Source: Paenibacillus sp. FSL R7-0337 (GTDB taxonomy: Bacteria > Bacillota > Bacilli > Paenibacillales > Paenibacillaceae). Taken from it: a stretch of 64,000 nt of DNA. The stretch lies in the NCBI RefSeq assembly GCF_037969875.1, contig NZ_CP150218.1, positions 4,650,001-4,714,000 of the forward strand. The letters run 5' to 3'. The notes under the pieces were generated by a model, which was not told the DNA's origin, searched no databases, and was given only the letters and a program-made list of their open reading frames with translations. Below are positions 52,505 through 60,093 of this stretch, piece after piece. Positions within the stretch are counted from its first letter, which is position 1, and the number at the start of each line of letters is the position of its first letter. A program made the position numbers and the translations under genes.

Positions 52505-52551
52505 GGCGCTCCTGCTACGATAACGAAATCGTGGACAGGAGCGCCTTATTT
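52505..52551 (+). terminator. Terminator after the TetR gene
   Basis: GGCGCTCCTG (52505-52514) pairs with CAGGAGCGCC (52536-52545), then TTATTT; an inner ACGAT/ATCGT pairing extends it. Confidence 0.85.
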
Positions 52552-52651
52552 AAATATAAGAACTTATATGTTTCACATGATAAATTATCCTTCTATTTCT
52601 CGCTGAAACGGTACCGTCCTTAAAAGGACGGTAAAGCCGTTTCCACTTGTT
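52552..52651. repeat. Dispersed hairpin repeat, copy 4
   Basis: AAATATAAGAACTTATATG ... GAAACGGTACCGTCCTT / AAGGACGGTAAAGCCGTTTC ... CACTTGTT, 100 bp. It directly follows the TetR terminator and lies upstream of the ABC operon, same orientation as the other copies. Confidence 0.92.
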
Positions 52652-52762
52652 GCCGGGTGACAGTTGTCACTTTGAATCGGTGACAGTCCATACTGATGCT
52701 TCTCTCCGGTCTCCGGTACTATAGCAATATAGCCAAGAGGGCAGAAGGACACGGAGGGATAC

Positions 52763-53677
52763 ATGATGGAACATGTCATTGAAATGAACAATGTCAGCCG
52801 CAGCTTCCAGGAGAAGCAAGCGGTGAAGCAGGTGAGCTTTACGATTAGCCGCGGCTCGATCACAGCGGTGCTTGGCCCTAATGGAGCCGGCAAAACCACT
52901 ACACTGGCGATGCTTCTGGGCTTGCTTGAGCCCTCGGAGGGCAGCGTGAAGGTGTTCGGTCATAAGCCAACAGACGTCAGGGTGAAGCAGCGGACTGGAG
53001 CCATGCTCCAGGAGGTCAGCGTTATGGACCGGCTGAAGGTCCGGGAGATTCTGGCCCTGATCCGCAGCTATTATCCGCAGCCCATGGAGATGGAGGTGCT
53101 GCTTCAGGCGACGGGGCTGGGGGCGGCGGATCTGAACCGCTATGCGGAGAAGCTCTCCGGCGGGCAAAAGCGCAGTCTGAGCTTCGCGCTGGCGCTGGCG
53201 GGCAACCCGGATCTGTTGTTTTTTGATGAGCCGACGGTGGGGCTGGATACGACGGCGCGGCGGCATTTCTGGGATAGGGTGCGGGGACTGTCTGATCAGG
53301 GCAAGACGATTCTGTTCAGCACCCATTACCTGCAGGAAGCGGAGGATATCGCGGACCGGATTCTGTTGTTCAACCGGGGAGTGCTGGCGGCGGACGGAAG
53401 CCCGGACGAGATTAAGGCGAGACTGGTGAAGAAGTCGCTGTCCTTCCTGGCGTCCGGCGACCCGGCGCTGCTGCGCAATCAATTGCTGGAGCTGCCAACC
53501 GTGGAAGGCTGCTACGAGAAGGATGGGCGGCTGCATGTGACGACGGAGAATACGGATGAGGCGCTGCGGGCTATTTTCGTGAACGGGCTGGCTGTGCAGG
53601 ATGTACGGATCGACCAGGGGAAGCTGGATGAAGCGTTCGAGCAATTGACCCTGAATCAAGAGGAGGCGGCAGTATGA
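52763..53677 (+). CDS. ABC transporter ATP-binding protein (YvfR-like)
   Basis: The 304-residue protein has Walker A GPNGAGKTTTL, the Q-loop (MLQEVSVMDRL), signature LSGGQKRSL, Walker B LLFFDEPTVGLD and the switch His in FSTHYLQEA. The C-terminal extension is that of drug or bacteriocin exporter ATPases (DrrA/NatA type). It is coupled to its permease by a 4-base overlap. The following kinase/regulator pair makes this a YvfRSTU-type self-regulated exporter. RBS GGAGGG precedes ATG 52763 (52766 also possible). Confidence 0.92.
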   Translation: MMEHVIEMNNVSRSFQEKQAVKQVSFTISRGSITAVLGPNGAGKTTTLAMLLGLLEPSEGSVKVFGHKPTDVRVKQRTGAMLQEVSVMDRLKVREILALIRSYYPQPMEMEVLLQATGLGAADLNRYAEKLSGGQKRSLSFALALAGNPDLLFFDEPTVGLDTTARRHFWDRVRGLSDQGKTILFSTHYLQEAEDIADRILLFNRGVLAADGSPDEIKARLVKKSLSFLASGDPALLRNQLLELPTVEGCYEKDGRLHVTTENTDEALRAIFVNGLAVQDVRIDQGKLDEAFEQLTLNQEEAAV

Positions 53678-54414
53678 TGAAACCTATGTTGGCCCAGTGC
53701 AAGGCAGAGCTGCTGCGGATTATCCGCAATCCCTATTATGTATTCTGGTCGCTGCTCATGCCGATTATGTTCTACTTCATCTTCACCCGGGTGGTGAATA
53801 CGGGCACGGACGATACGAAGCAGTGGCAGGCGCATTATCTGATGTCGATGGCGGCCTTCAGCGTGATGGGCTCGGCGATTATGACCCTCGGCATCCGGCT
53901 GGTGCAGGAGCAGACGCAGGGCTGGAATACGTTTATCCGCATTACTCCGCTGCCGTCCTCGGTATATTTTTTCGGCAAAATGTTCGGTCAGAGCGTCATG
54001 CATCTGTTCTCGGTTCTGTGTATTTTCCTGGCCGGGTATCTGATCAACGGGGTGTCGCTGACAGCAGCGCAGTGGCTGCTTAGTGGACTGTGGCTGCTTG
54101 CGGGCTCACTGCCTTTTCTCGCGCTGGGTACGATTATCGGGTCCATGAAGCGGGTGGATACGGCGAGCGGGGTGAGCAATGTGCTCTATATGGGGCTGGC
54201 GGTGGCCGGGGGTATGTGGATGCCTCTCGACATTATGCCTAAGCTGATGCAGAAGATCGGGCACTGGCTGCCGTCCTACAATTATGGAGATGGAGCCTGG
54301 GCGATTGTAGCGGGAGGTTCCCCGTCGTGGAAGGCTGTGCTGCTGCTGCTCGGTTACCTGGCCGTATTTATGTTATTATCGGTCTATATAAGGCGAAAAC
54401 AGGAAGCGGTGTAA
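53674..54414 (+). CDS. ABC-2 type permease (YvfS-like)
   Basis: The 246-residue protein has six hydrophobic segments: about 22-40 (YYVFWSLLMPIMFYFIF), 58-78, 103-125, 135-155, 165-185 and 222-240. The ABC-2 motif NVLYMGLAVAGGMWMPLDIMP is near the end. It forms the membrane part of the exporter with the upstream ATPase. The substrate is unknown; a lipid, peptide antibiotic or Na+ is possible for this family. Confidence 0.9.
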   Translation: MMKPMLAQCKAELLRIIRNPYYVFWSLLMPIMFYFIFTRVVNTGTDDTKQWQAHYLMSMAAFSVMGSAIMTLGIRLVQEQTQGWNTFIRITPLPSSVYFFGKMFGQSVMHLFSVLCIFLAGYLINGVSLTAAQWLLSGLWLLAGSLPFLALGTIIGSMKRVDTASGVSNVLYMGLAVAGGMWMPLDIMPKLMQKIGHWLPSYNYGDGAWAIVAGGSPSWKAVLLLLGYLAVFMLLSVYIRRKQEAV

Positions 54415-54420
54415 TGTACA

Positions 54421-55572
54421 ATGGCTAGTAAGCAGTTCCGGTTCTTTCCGCAAAAATTCGGCTTCTTCCCCTACATCTGGCTGATCTATCTGGTGTTCCC
54501 GATTCTTAACCTTCAGGGGTATAGCGGGGTCAAGCTGATGGCGGGTTATGGGCTGGTCCTGCTGTTCCTGGTGACGTACCGTCAGCTCTACTGGACGGAG
54601 GGTAGAACGTACACGGCCTGGATGGGAGTGCAGCTGCTGATTATTGTCGTGCTAACCGTAGTCTATAGCCCCTACAACATGTATATGGGCTTCTTCTCCA
54701 GTAACTTTATTGGCTGGTATACTGATACGCGCCAATTCAGACGGGCTCTTGCGGTGTTCACCGCTGTGCTGGCCGGACTGGGCCTATTCTACCTGCCGCA
54801 GGTGTATGGCCCGGATATCCTTTTCATGCTGCCATTTGCGATAATGATGCTGATCACGCCCTTCGGCATCCGCTCCATTAACCGGCGGCGGGTGCTGGAG
54901 AAGGAGCTGGACCAGGCTAACGAGCAGATCAAGGAAATGATCAAGCGCGAGGAACGGATGCGCATCGCCCGTGATCTGCATGACACGATGGGGCATACCC
55001 TGTCGCTTATTACCTTGAAGAGCCAGCTTGTTGAGAAAATGGTGGTGAAGAATCCCGAGCGGGCACAGGCGGAAGCCCGTGAGATCCAGCGGACCTCGCG
55101 GGCCGCGCTGCGCCAGGTCCGGGAGCTGGTCTCTGAGATGCGTGCAGTCTCAGTTGCCGAAGAGCTGGCTGAGGCGGCGGAGATGCTGCGCAGCGCGGAG
55201 ATCGCGCTTGAGGTAGAGGGAGATGCAGCGCTGCCGGGTGTATCCGATCTGACGCAGAATATTCTCAGCCTCTGCATCAAGGAGGGGATTACCAACATCG
55301 TTAAGCATAGCCGTGCGGACCAATGCCGGATTAGCATCGTAATGACACCCGGCGAGGTACAGATCACACTGGAGGATAACGGCATAGGGGTAGAAGCGAG
55401 CGGTTCAGGGGGGACGGAGCGCCGGGACGGCAACGGCATGAAGGGGATGGGCGAGCGGCTGGCCCTGATTGACGGCTCGCTGACGCTGGCTCCGGGACCC
55501 GGCGGGGGAACCCGGCTAACGGTGGTTACACCAAGAGTAGTGAAGGATGGAAAGGGTGGGGAAACAGCATGA
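54421..55572 (+). CDS. HisKA_3 sensor histidine kinase (YvfT/DesK-like)
   Basis: The 383-residue protein has about five or six membrane helices in residues 15-155 without a large extracellular domain. A HisKA_3 dimerisation motif (RMRIARDLHDTMGHTLSLITLK, split around the phospho-His in DLHD) and an HATPase_c domain (EGITNIVKHSRA, LEDNGIGV, GNGMKGMGERL) follow. Intramembrane-sensing kinases of this layout usually report on the state of the linked ABC transporter or membrane. It is 6 bases after the permease. Confidence 0.92.
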   Translation: MASKQFRFFPQKFGFFPYIWLIYLVFPILNLQGYSGVKLMAGYGLVLLFLVTYRQLYWTEGRTYTAWMGVQLLIIVVLTVVYSPYNMYMGFFSSNFIGWYTDTRQFRRALAVFTAVLAGLGLFYLPQVYGPDILFMLPFAIMMLITPFGIRSINRRRVLEKELDQANEQIKEMIKREERMRIARDLHDTMGHTLSLITLKSQLVEKMVVKNPERAQAEAREIQRTSRAALRQVRELVSEMRAVSVAEELAEAAEMLRSAEIALEVEGDAALPGVSDLTQNILSLCIKEGITNIVKHSRADQCRISIVMTPGEVQITLEDNGIGVEASGSGGTERRDGNGMKGMGERLALIDGSLTLAPGPGGGTRLTVVTPRVVKDGKGGETA

Positions 55573-56171
55573 TCAGGATCATAATTGCCGAGGATCAGCG
55601 GCTGCTGCGCGGCGCGATGGCATCGCTGCTCGATCTGGAGGATGATATTGAGGTGGCGGGCGAAGCCGGGGACGGGGCGGAGGCGCTGGCCCTGATCGAA
55701 CGTGTCCAGCCGGATGTATGCCTGATGGATATTGAAATGCCGCTGATGAGCGGCCTGGAGGTGGCAGAGATACTGAAATCGCGGGGCTGCCGTACCAAAA
55801 TCATTATCCTGACCACCTTCGCCCGCCCCGGTTATTTCGAGCGCGGAGTGAAAGCCGGAATTCAGGGGTATTTGCTGAAGGATGAGCCGGTGGATAAGCT
55901 GGCCGATGCCATCCGCCGTGTGATGGCCGGGGGGCGCGAGGTCTCGCCTGAGCTGGTGTTCGGCAGCCTGCGCGAAGAGAATCCGCTCTCGGACCGGGAG
56001 CGTGAGATTCTGAAGCTTGCCGCCGCGGGCCGTAGCGCCGGTGAGATCGCCGCGGCGCTCCACCTCTCCTACGGCACCGTCCGCAACTACATCTCGGAGA
56101 TCCTCAGCAAGCTTGCGGTCAAGACCCGGATTGAAGCCGTGCGGCTGGCGGAGGAGAAGGGCTGGATGTAG
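55569..56171 (+). CDS. NarL/LuxR-family response regulator (YvfU-like)
   Basis: The 200-residue protein has a receiver domain (phospho-Asp in VCLMDIEMPLMSG, about residue 54; Lys in LLKDEP). A GerE-type helix-turn-helix (LSDREREILKLAAAGRSAGEIAAALHLSYGTVRNYISEILSKL) follows. It overlaps the kinase by 4 bases. It probably activates the 52763 operon. Confidence 0.93.
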   Translation: MIRIIIAEDQRLLRGAMASLLDLEDDIEVAGEAGDGAEALALIERVQPDVCLMDIEMPLMSGLEVAEILKSRGCRTKIIILTTFARPGYFERGVKAGIQGYLLKDEPVDKLADAIRRVMAGGREVSPELVFGSLREENPLSDREREILKLAAAGRSAGEIAAALHLSYGTVRNYISEILSKLAVKTRIEAVRLAEEKGWM

Positions 56172-56181
56172 GACGGCCTGG

Positions 56182-56566
56182 GGTACTCTGTACAACTAAA
56201 TCATCTGATGTACCGCCGAATCTCTATATAGCTGTATTTGGTGCAATTAAACTAACTGTTTATCCTGGATTTCACCCCTTTGGGGCTAACTTAGTTGTAC
56301 CAATTGCAGCTACAGAAGACAAACTATGTTTTTGGCTGCTTTTAATCGCACGTAATACAGCTATGGGTGGAATGGTTAGCTCAATTGTATTTTATACAAC
56401 AGATGTCCCCTGAATCCGCAGCAAATTCGATTCTGTTGTACTCTGTACAGCAGAAATCTGCGAAAGTGGTATTTTTGGGCAAATATACAAAATCTGCTGT
56501 ACGAAATACAGCAGAAGTGAATTTTGTCCGGAATATTGAAGATTCTATTGCACTAAATACAATCAG
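56182..56566. repeat. Two blocks of four TGTA/TACA palindromes
   Basis: Cores near 56189, 56238, 56302, 56354 (spacings 49, 64, 52) and near 56391, 56442, 56504, 56554 (51, 62, 50). Best examples: TTCTGTTGTACTCTGTACAG with CAGAA at its end (56430-56454) and TCTGCTGTAcgaaaTACAGC with AGA (56493-56515). In each block the second half is the reverse complement of the first. This is the same element as 42961-43147. The 261-base frame at 56367 crosses it and is not credible. Confidence 0.82.
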
Positions 56567-56679
56567 GCAGAGTTATGCTGCTACAGGCAAGGCAGTGCCG
56601 AGTCACGAGGGCTGTTGTTATGTATAGCAGGGGGCGCCACGCCACCTTTCCTGCTAAGTCACCAGCGCAGCAACCCCTC

Positions 56680-57585
56680 TTAACTCTGGCTCTTCGCCTG
56701 CTCCTCGCGCATCCACTGGGAGAGCTGACGCCGCATCCGGAGGAACTCCGGCGAATCGGCGATCTCTTCACGGCGCGGGCGCGGGAAAGGGACCTCCACG
56801 GTGTGGAGGACGGAGCCGGGACGCCCCGAGAAAACATAGATGCGGGTGGAGAGCAGCAACGCCTCTTCTATGTTATGGGTGATGAACAGCACGGAGCGGC
56901 GGTTCTCCTCCCACAGCTCCAGCAGCCAGCGCTGCATCTGCTCGCGGGTCAGCGCGTCGAGTGCGCTGAACGGCTCATCGAGCAGCATCAGCTCCTGCGG
57001 CGCGAGCATGGCCCGCAGGAAGGCGGCCCGCTGCTGCATGCCGCCGGACAGCATGTGCGGGTAGGCCCGCTCGAAGCCGCCCAGGCCGATCTTCGCCAGC
57101 CAGTGGCGCGCAGCCTCGCGGGCCTCCCGCTTGGGGGCGCCTTGCAGCTCGCCGCCAAGCAGAACGTTGTCGAGCGTGCTGCGCCACGGGAACAGCGCGG
57201 GCTGCTGCGGCATATAGCTGATCTTGCCGCGCTGCCCGGTCACCGGGAGGCCGTTCATGCTCACCGTTCCGGTATCCGGCAGTGTAAGGCCGCCGATAAT
57301 ATGGAACAGCGTGCTTTTGCCGCAGCCGGACGGGCCGACAATGGAGACGAATTCCTGCGGCTCCACGGTTAGGGACACCTGATTCAGCACCTGCGTCTCC
57401 CGGCGACGGTGCGTGAACGATTTGGAGATGCCGCTGACTTCGAGCGCAGGCGGCACACTCTGAGTGCGCAGGCGTCCGTCTCCGTCCGCCTTCTCCAGTT
57501 CAATCCTCGTAAGCTCAGACAATTCGCCCAGCCTCCCTCTGTTCATTATGGTTACTTCTGTTGTGGATGATCCTTCTGTACACAT
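56680..57585 (-). CDS. ABC transporter ATP-binding protein, thiamine-precursor type (ThiZ-like)
   Basis: The 301-residue protein has Walker A GPSGCGKSTLFH, signature LSGGMQQRAAF, Walker B LMLLDEPFSALD and switch His in FITHNIEEA, like the SsuB/TauB/ThiZ group. The ATG overlaps the permease stop (TAATG), so it is coupled; a start at 57544 (MNRGRLGE) is possible too, since the first 45 residues are not conserved-looking. It energises uptake of a thiamine precursor together with the next three genes, under the TPP riboswitch. Confidence 0.9.
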   Translation of the reverse strand: MCTEGSSTTEVTIMNRGRLGELSELTRIELEKADGDGRLRTQSVPPALEVSGISKSFTHRRRETQVLNQVSLTVEPQEFVSIVGPSGCGKSTLFHIIGGLTLPDTGTVSMNGLPVTGQRGKISYMPQQPALFPWRSTLDNVLLGGELQGAPKREAREAARHWLAKIGLGGFERAYPHMLSGGMQQRAAFLRAMLAPQELMLLDEPFSALDALTREQMQRWLLELWEENRRSVLFITHNIEEALLLSTRIYVFSGRPGSVLHTVEVPFPRPRREEIADSPEFLRMRRQLSQWMREEQAKSQS

Positions 57586-58346
57586 TAAGCATCCTTACGC
57601 GGCTTCCAGCGCACCAGCCATCTCTCCAGCAGGGCAATGAGCGCGAATAATACGAGACTCAGCAGCACGATGATGGCGATGGCCACGAACATCCGGTCCG
57701 CACGGTAAGAGGACTTTTGCAGCAGCATATAGTAGCCGATTCCCTTGTCGGCGCCGATCCATTCGGCCACGACTGCGCCCATCACCGCATAGGTAGCGGA
57801 GATTTTGAGCCCGGAGAACAGGGAGGGCAGGGAGCCGGGAAGCTCCAGCCGGGTGAAGATCTGCCACTTGCCCGCACCGGCCATCTTCATATAATTCATC
57901 ATCACCCGGTCGCTTTGGGCCAGTCCGCCCATGGCTGCAACAGCTACGGGGAAGAAGCAGACGAGGGTGATCAGGATGATTTTGGGCAGCAGACCGAAGC
58001 CGAACCAGATAATCAGCAGCGGGGCCAGCGCAATGGAGGGCACATTCTGGCTGAGGATCAGCAGCGGATAGATCGCCCGCTTGACCCAGGGCAGCAGGTG
58101 CAGCAGCAAGGCGGTGAGCAGGCCAATGCCTGTGCCGACAGGGAAGCCGATCAGGGTCAGCCGCAGCGTAGCAGCGGTGTGCTCCCAGATCCCGGAGGCG
58201 TTGTTCTTCGACTCACGCGCGATATCCGCAGGGCTGGGCAGCTGGTAAGCCGGGATGTCGAACACCATGACCGATAGCTGCCATATCCCGACAAAAAAGA
58301 GGACCGCCACAAGGGGCGGCCACACTAGCTTCCAGGTGCTTCTCAC
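57585..58346 (-). CDS. ABC transporter permease, thiamine-precursor type (ThiX-like)
   Basis: The 253-residue protein has six membrane helices and the EAA loop GLAQSDRVMMNYMKMAGAGKWQIFTRLELPGSLPSLFSGLK near residues 140-180. It resembles the SsuC/ThiX group. It overlaps the thiamine-binding protein gene by 4 bases and the ATPase gene by 1 base. Confidence 0.9.
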   Translation of the reverse strand: MRSTWKLVWPPLVAVLFFVGIWQLSVMVFDIPAYQLPSPADIARESKNNASGIWEHTAATLRLTLIGFPVGTGIGLLTALLLHLLPWVKRAIYPLLILSQNVPSIALAPLLIIWFGFGLLPKIILITLVCFFPVAVAAMGGLAQSDRVMMNYMKMAGAGKWQIFTRLELPGSLPSLFSGLKISATYAVMGAVVAEWIGADKGIGYYMLLQKSSYRADRMFVAIAIIVLLSLVLFALIALLERWLVRWKPRKDA

Positions 58347-58636
58347 GGCCGGTATTTCTCCGTCAGCTTATCCATGCTGATGCCGCCCGGATTATGGGCG
58401 ATCTTGATCTGTGAGATCACACTCGGACTGCCGGAAGCGATCAGCGCCTCATGCATGTCACGCACAATATCCAACAGATCGGACAGCTCACCTTCCATCG
58501 TGGTCTCCAGCGGATTCACCTGATGCTTCACGCCTGATTTCTGAATGACCTCAATGGCCTTGTCCACATAAGGGATAGAATCCTCGTTGTTCGGTGTCTT
58601 GGGAATGACCTGAATGCTGAGCAATGTATTAGCCAT
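58343..58636 (-). CDS. Thiamine-binding protein (MTH1187/YkoF-like, DUF77)
   Basis: The 97-residue protein has the ferredoxin-like DUF77 signature: LLSIQVIPKT, YVDKAIEVIQKSGVKHQVNPLETTMEGE and VISQIKIAHN. Family members bind thiamine or HMP. Its place inside a TPP-controlled transporter operon supports that. It is cytosolic, with no signal peptide, and may hand over or buffer the imported precursor. Confidence 0.88.
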   Translation of the reverse strand: MANTLLSIQVIPKTPNNEDSIPYVDKAIEVIQKSGVKHQVNPLETTMEGELSDLLDIVRDMHEALIASGSPSVISQIKIAHNPGGISMDKLTEKYRP

Positions 58637-58687
58637 GATGAATCCTTCCTCTCAAGTTAAGTATAAGATTCCCGCTATGCGGGTTGA

Positions 58688-59761
58688 TTATGATTCCGGC
58701 AAAAATTCATTCGTAAACGTACTCTCCGCATCCAGCGGCTTATCCAGCAGCTTCAGGCCGTACATCCAGTCGGCGTAATTCTTCCAGATCTCAAGCTTCT
58801 GCTCGCCCCAGCGCGGGGCGTCGTCCTTGTATTTCGGGCTAAGCCATTTCTGGCTGGCCAGCACCAGCTTGGGGTCCAGATCAGGTACAGCATCGGACAA
58901 GACCGTCGCGGCTTCTTCCGGGTTATCGATCGCGTACTGATATCCCTTGGACGTAGCCTTAAGGAAGGCCTTCACCACTTCAGGGCGCTGGGCGATTTCC
59001 TTCTCGCTAGTGGTTAGCACCGGGGTGTAGTAATCCAGCTGCGGAGCGTAATCCTTCAGATACAGCATATCCAGAGGTTCCCCGCGCAGCTCGGCCTCTA
59101 CCCCGGTCCACGCATAGAAGATCCAGGCAAAGTCAATATCCCGCTTCACGGCTGTGAAAAAGTCCGCTTCGCCGATATTTACCAGCTTCACCTTGGAGAC
59201 ATCCCCGCCTTCGGGGTCCATGATGGCTTTCATGGCAGCCTGCTCCGCAGGGGAGCCCCAGCCTCCGTAGGTTTTGCCTTCGAAATCCTTCGGCGTCTTA
59301 ATATTGCGGTCCTTCGGAGCCGCGAACCCGGAGGTATTATGCTGAATGATTGCAGCAATCGACACCAGCGGCACATCCTGCAGCCGGGCCAGGGTCAGGG
59401 CTTCCTGGGCACTGATGCCGAACTGGGCTTCGCCGGAAGTGACCATCGTATCGGACCCGGCAGCGCCAGGCTGTACAATCTGCACATCAAGACCTTCCTC
59501 CGCGTAATAGCCCAACTCCTTGGCAGCATACAGGCCGGTATGATTCGTGTTCGGCGTCCAGTCCAGGGCAATCTTGACCGGAGTCAGAGCCTTAGGTGCA
59601 TCCGTGGGTGCGGCTGCGGTTGCATCAGGTGCAGCCGTGCTGTTCCCGGCAGCAGGTGCGCTGGCCCCCGCATTGCCGCTGTTGTTCCCGCCGCCACAGC
59701 CCGCTACGGTGAGCAGCAGCATGGAGCTGAGCAGTAGTGTGACTGTTTTTTTGACTCCCAT
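58688..59761 (-). CDS. Substrate-binding lipoprotein, NMT1/THI5-like (ThiY-like)
   Basis: The 357-residue protein has a lipoprotein signal with lipobox TVAGC (Cys at about 22), a low-complexity linker to about 50 and an NMT1/SsuA fold. The core shows PVKIALDWTPNTNHTGLYAAKELGYYAEEGLDVQI and FEGKTYGGWGSPAEQAAMK. The WTPNTNHTG segment is typical for ThiY, which binds formylaminopyrimidine. It is the first gene after the TPP riboswitch and its terminator. Confidence 0.92.
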   Translation of the reverse strand: MGVKKTVTLLLSSMLLLTVAGCGGGNNSGNAGASAPAAGNSTAAPDATAAAPTDAPKALTPVKIALDWTPNTNHTGLYAAKELGYYAEEGLDVQIVQPGAAGSDTMVTSGEAQFGISAQEALTLARLQDVPLVSIAAIIQHNTSGFAAPKDRNIKTPKDFEGKTYGGWGSPAEQAAMKAIMDPEGGDVSKVKLVNIGEADFFTAVKRDIDFAWIFYAWTGVEAELRGEPLDMLYLKDYAPQLDYYTPVLTTSEKEIAQRPEVVKAFLKATSKGYQYAIDNPEEAATVLSDAVPDLDPKLVLASQKWLSPKYKDDAPRWGEQKLEIWKNYADWMYGLKLLDKPLDAESTFTNEFLPES

Positions 59762-59838
59762 TTCTCTTTCTCTCTCCTTCCAGCAACCCCTAGTCTTCAG
59801 AGCTTACAGAAACCTTATTCCTGTACATCCTTAGAATC

Positions 59839-59865
59839 AAAAAAGCGTCCCGATGATCGGGACGC
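59839..59865 (-). terminator. Riboswitch-controlled terminator
   Basis: On the minus strand the perfect hairpin GCGTCCCGATCATCGGGACGC is followed by TTTTTTGATT. It lies between the TPP aptamer and the lipoprotein gene and is the likely expression platform. Confidence 0.88.
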
Positions 59866-59924
59866 CAGTGACTTGCGTGAGGGGACTTCAGCTTCAGTAC
59901 TGCTTAAGGCACTGTGCCGAATGA

Positions 59925-60014
59925 AGATTCCTACGCTGGCATTATCCAGATCAGGTATAAGGGTCAGTATCTTGTGGGATACAATCTCAGCCGGCCAATT
60001 CCAGCACCCCTGGT
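59925..60014 (-). ncRNA. TPP riboswitch (THI element)
   Basis: On the minus strand: CCAGGGGTGCTGGAATT, then GGCTGAGATTG, a variable P3 arm, ACCCTTATACCTGATCTGG and ATAATGCCAGCGTAGGAAT. All THI-box blocks (GGGGTGC, CTGAGA, ACCTGATCTGGATAATGCCAGCG) are present. High TPP should favour the downstream terminator and switch off the ThiYXZ-type operon. Confidence 0.96.
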
Positions 60015-60093
60015 TCTATAAAGTTCACGGGTATTGCTATGTTCTTACGGTGTATTATAGACGGCAGCTTCGACATTGTCCACCCTCTGTGTC

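Noticed and set aside
54789..56195. 468-codon minus-strand ORF
   Set aside because: It is antisense to the kinase and response regulator genes, both with full motif sets.
56182..56566. CRISPR array with degenerate repeats
   Set aside because: The segments between palindromes are themselves related by inversion and alternate in length (about 50 and 63 bp); no cas genes.
56367..56627. 86-codon plus-strand ORF
   Set aside because: It crosses the palindrome blocks, has no RBS and no protein-like composition.
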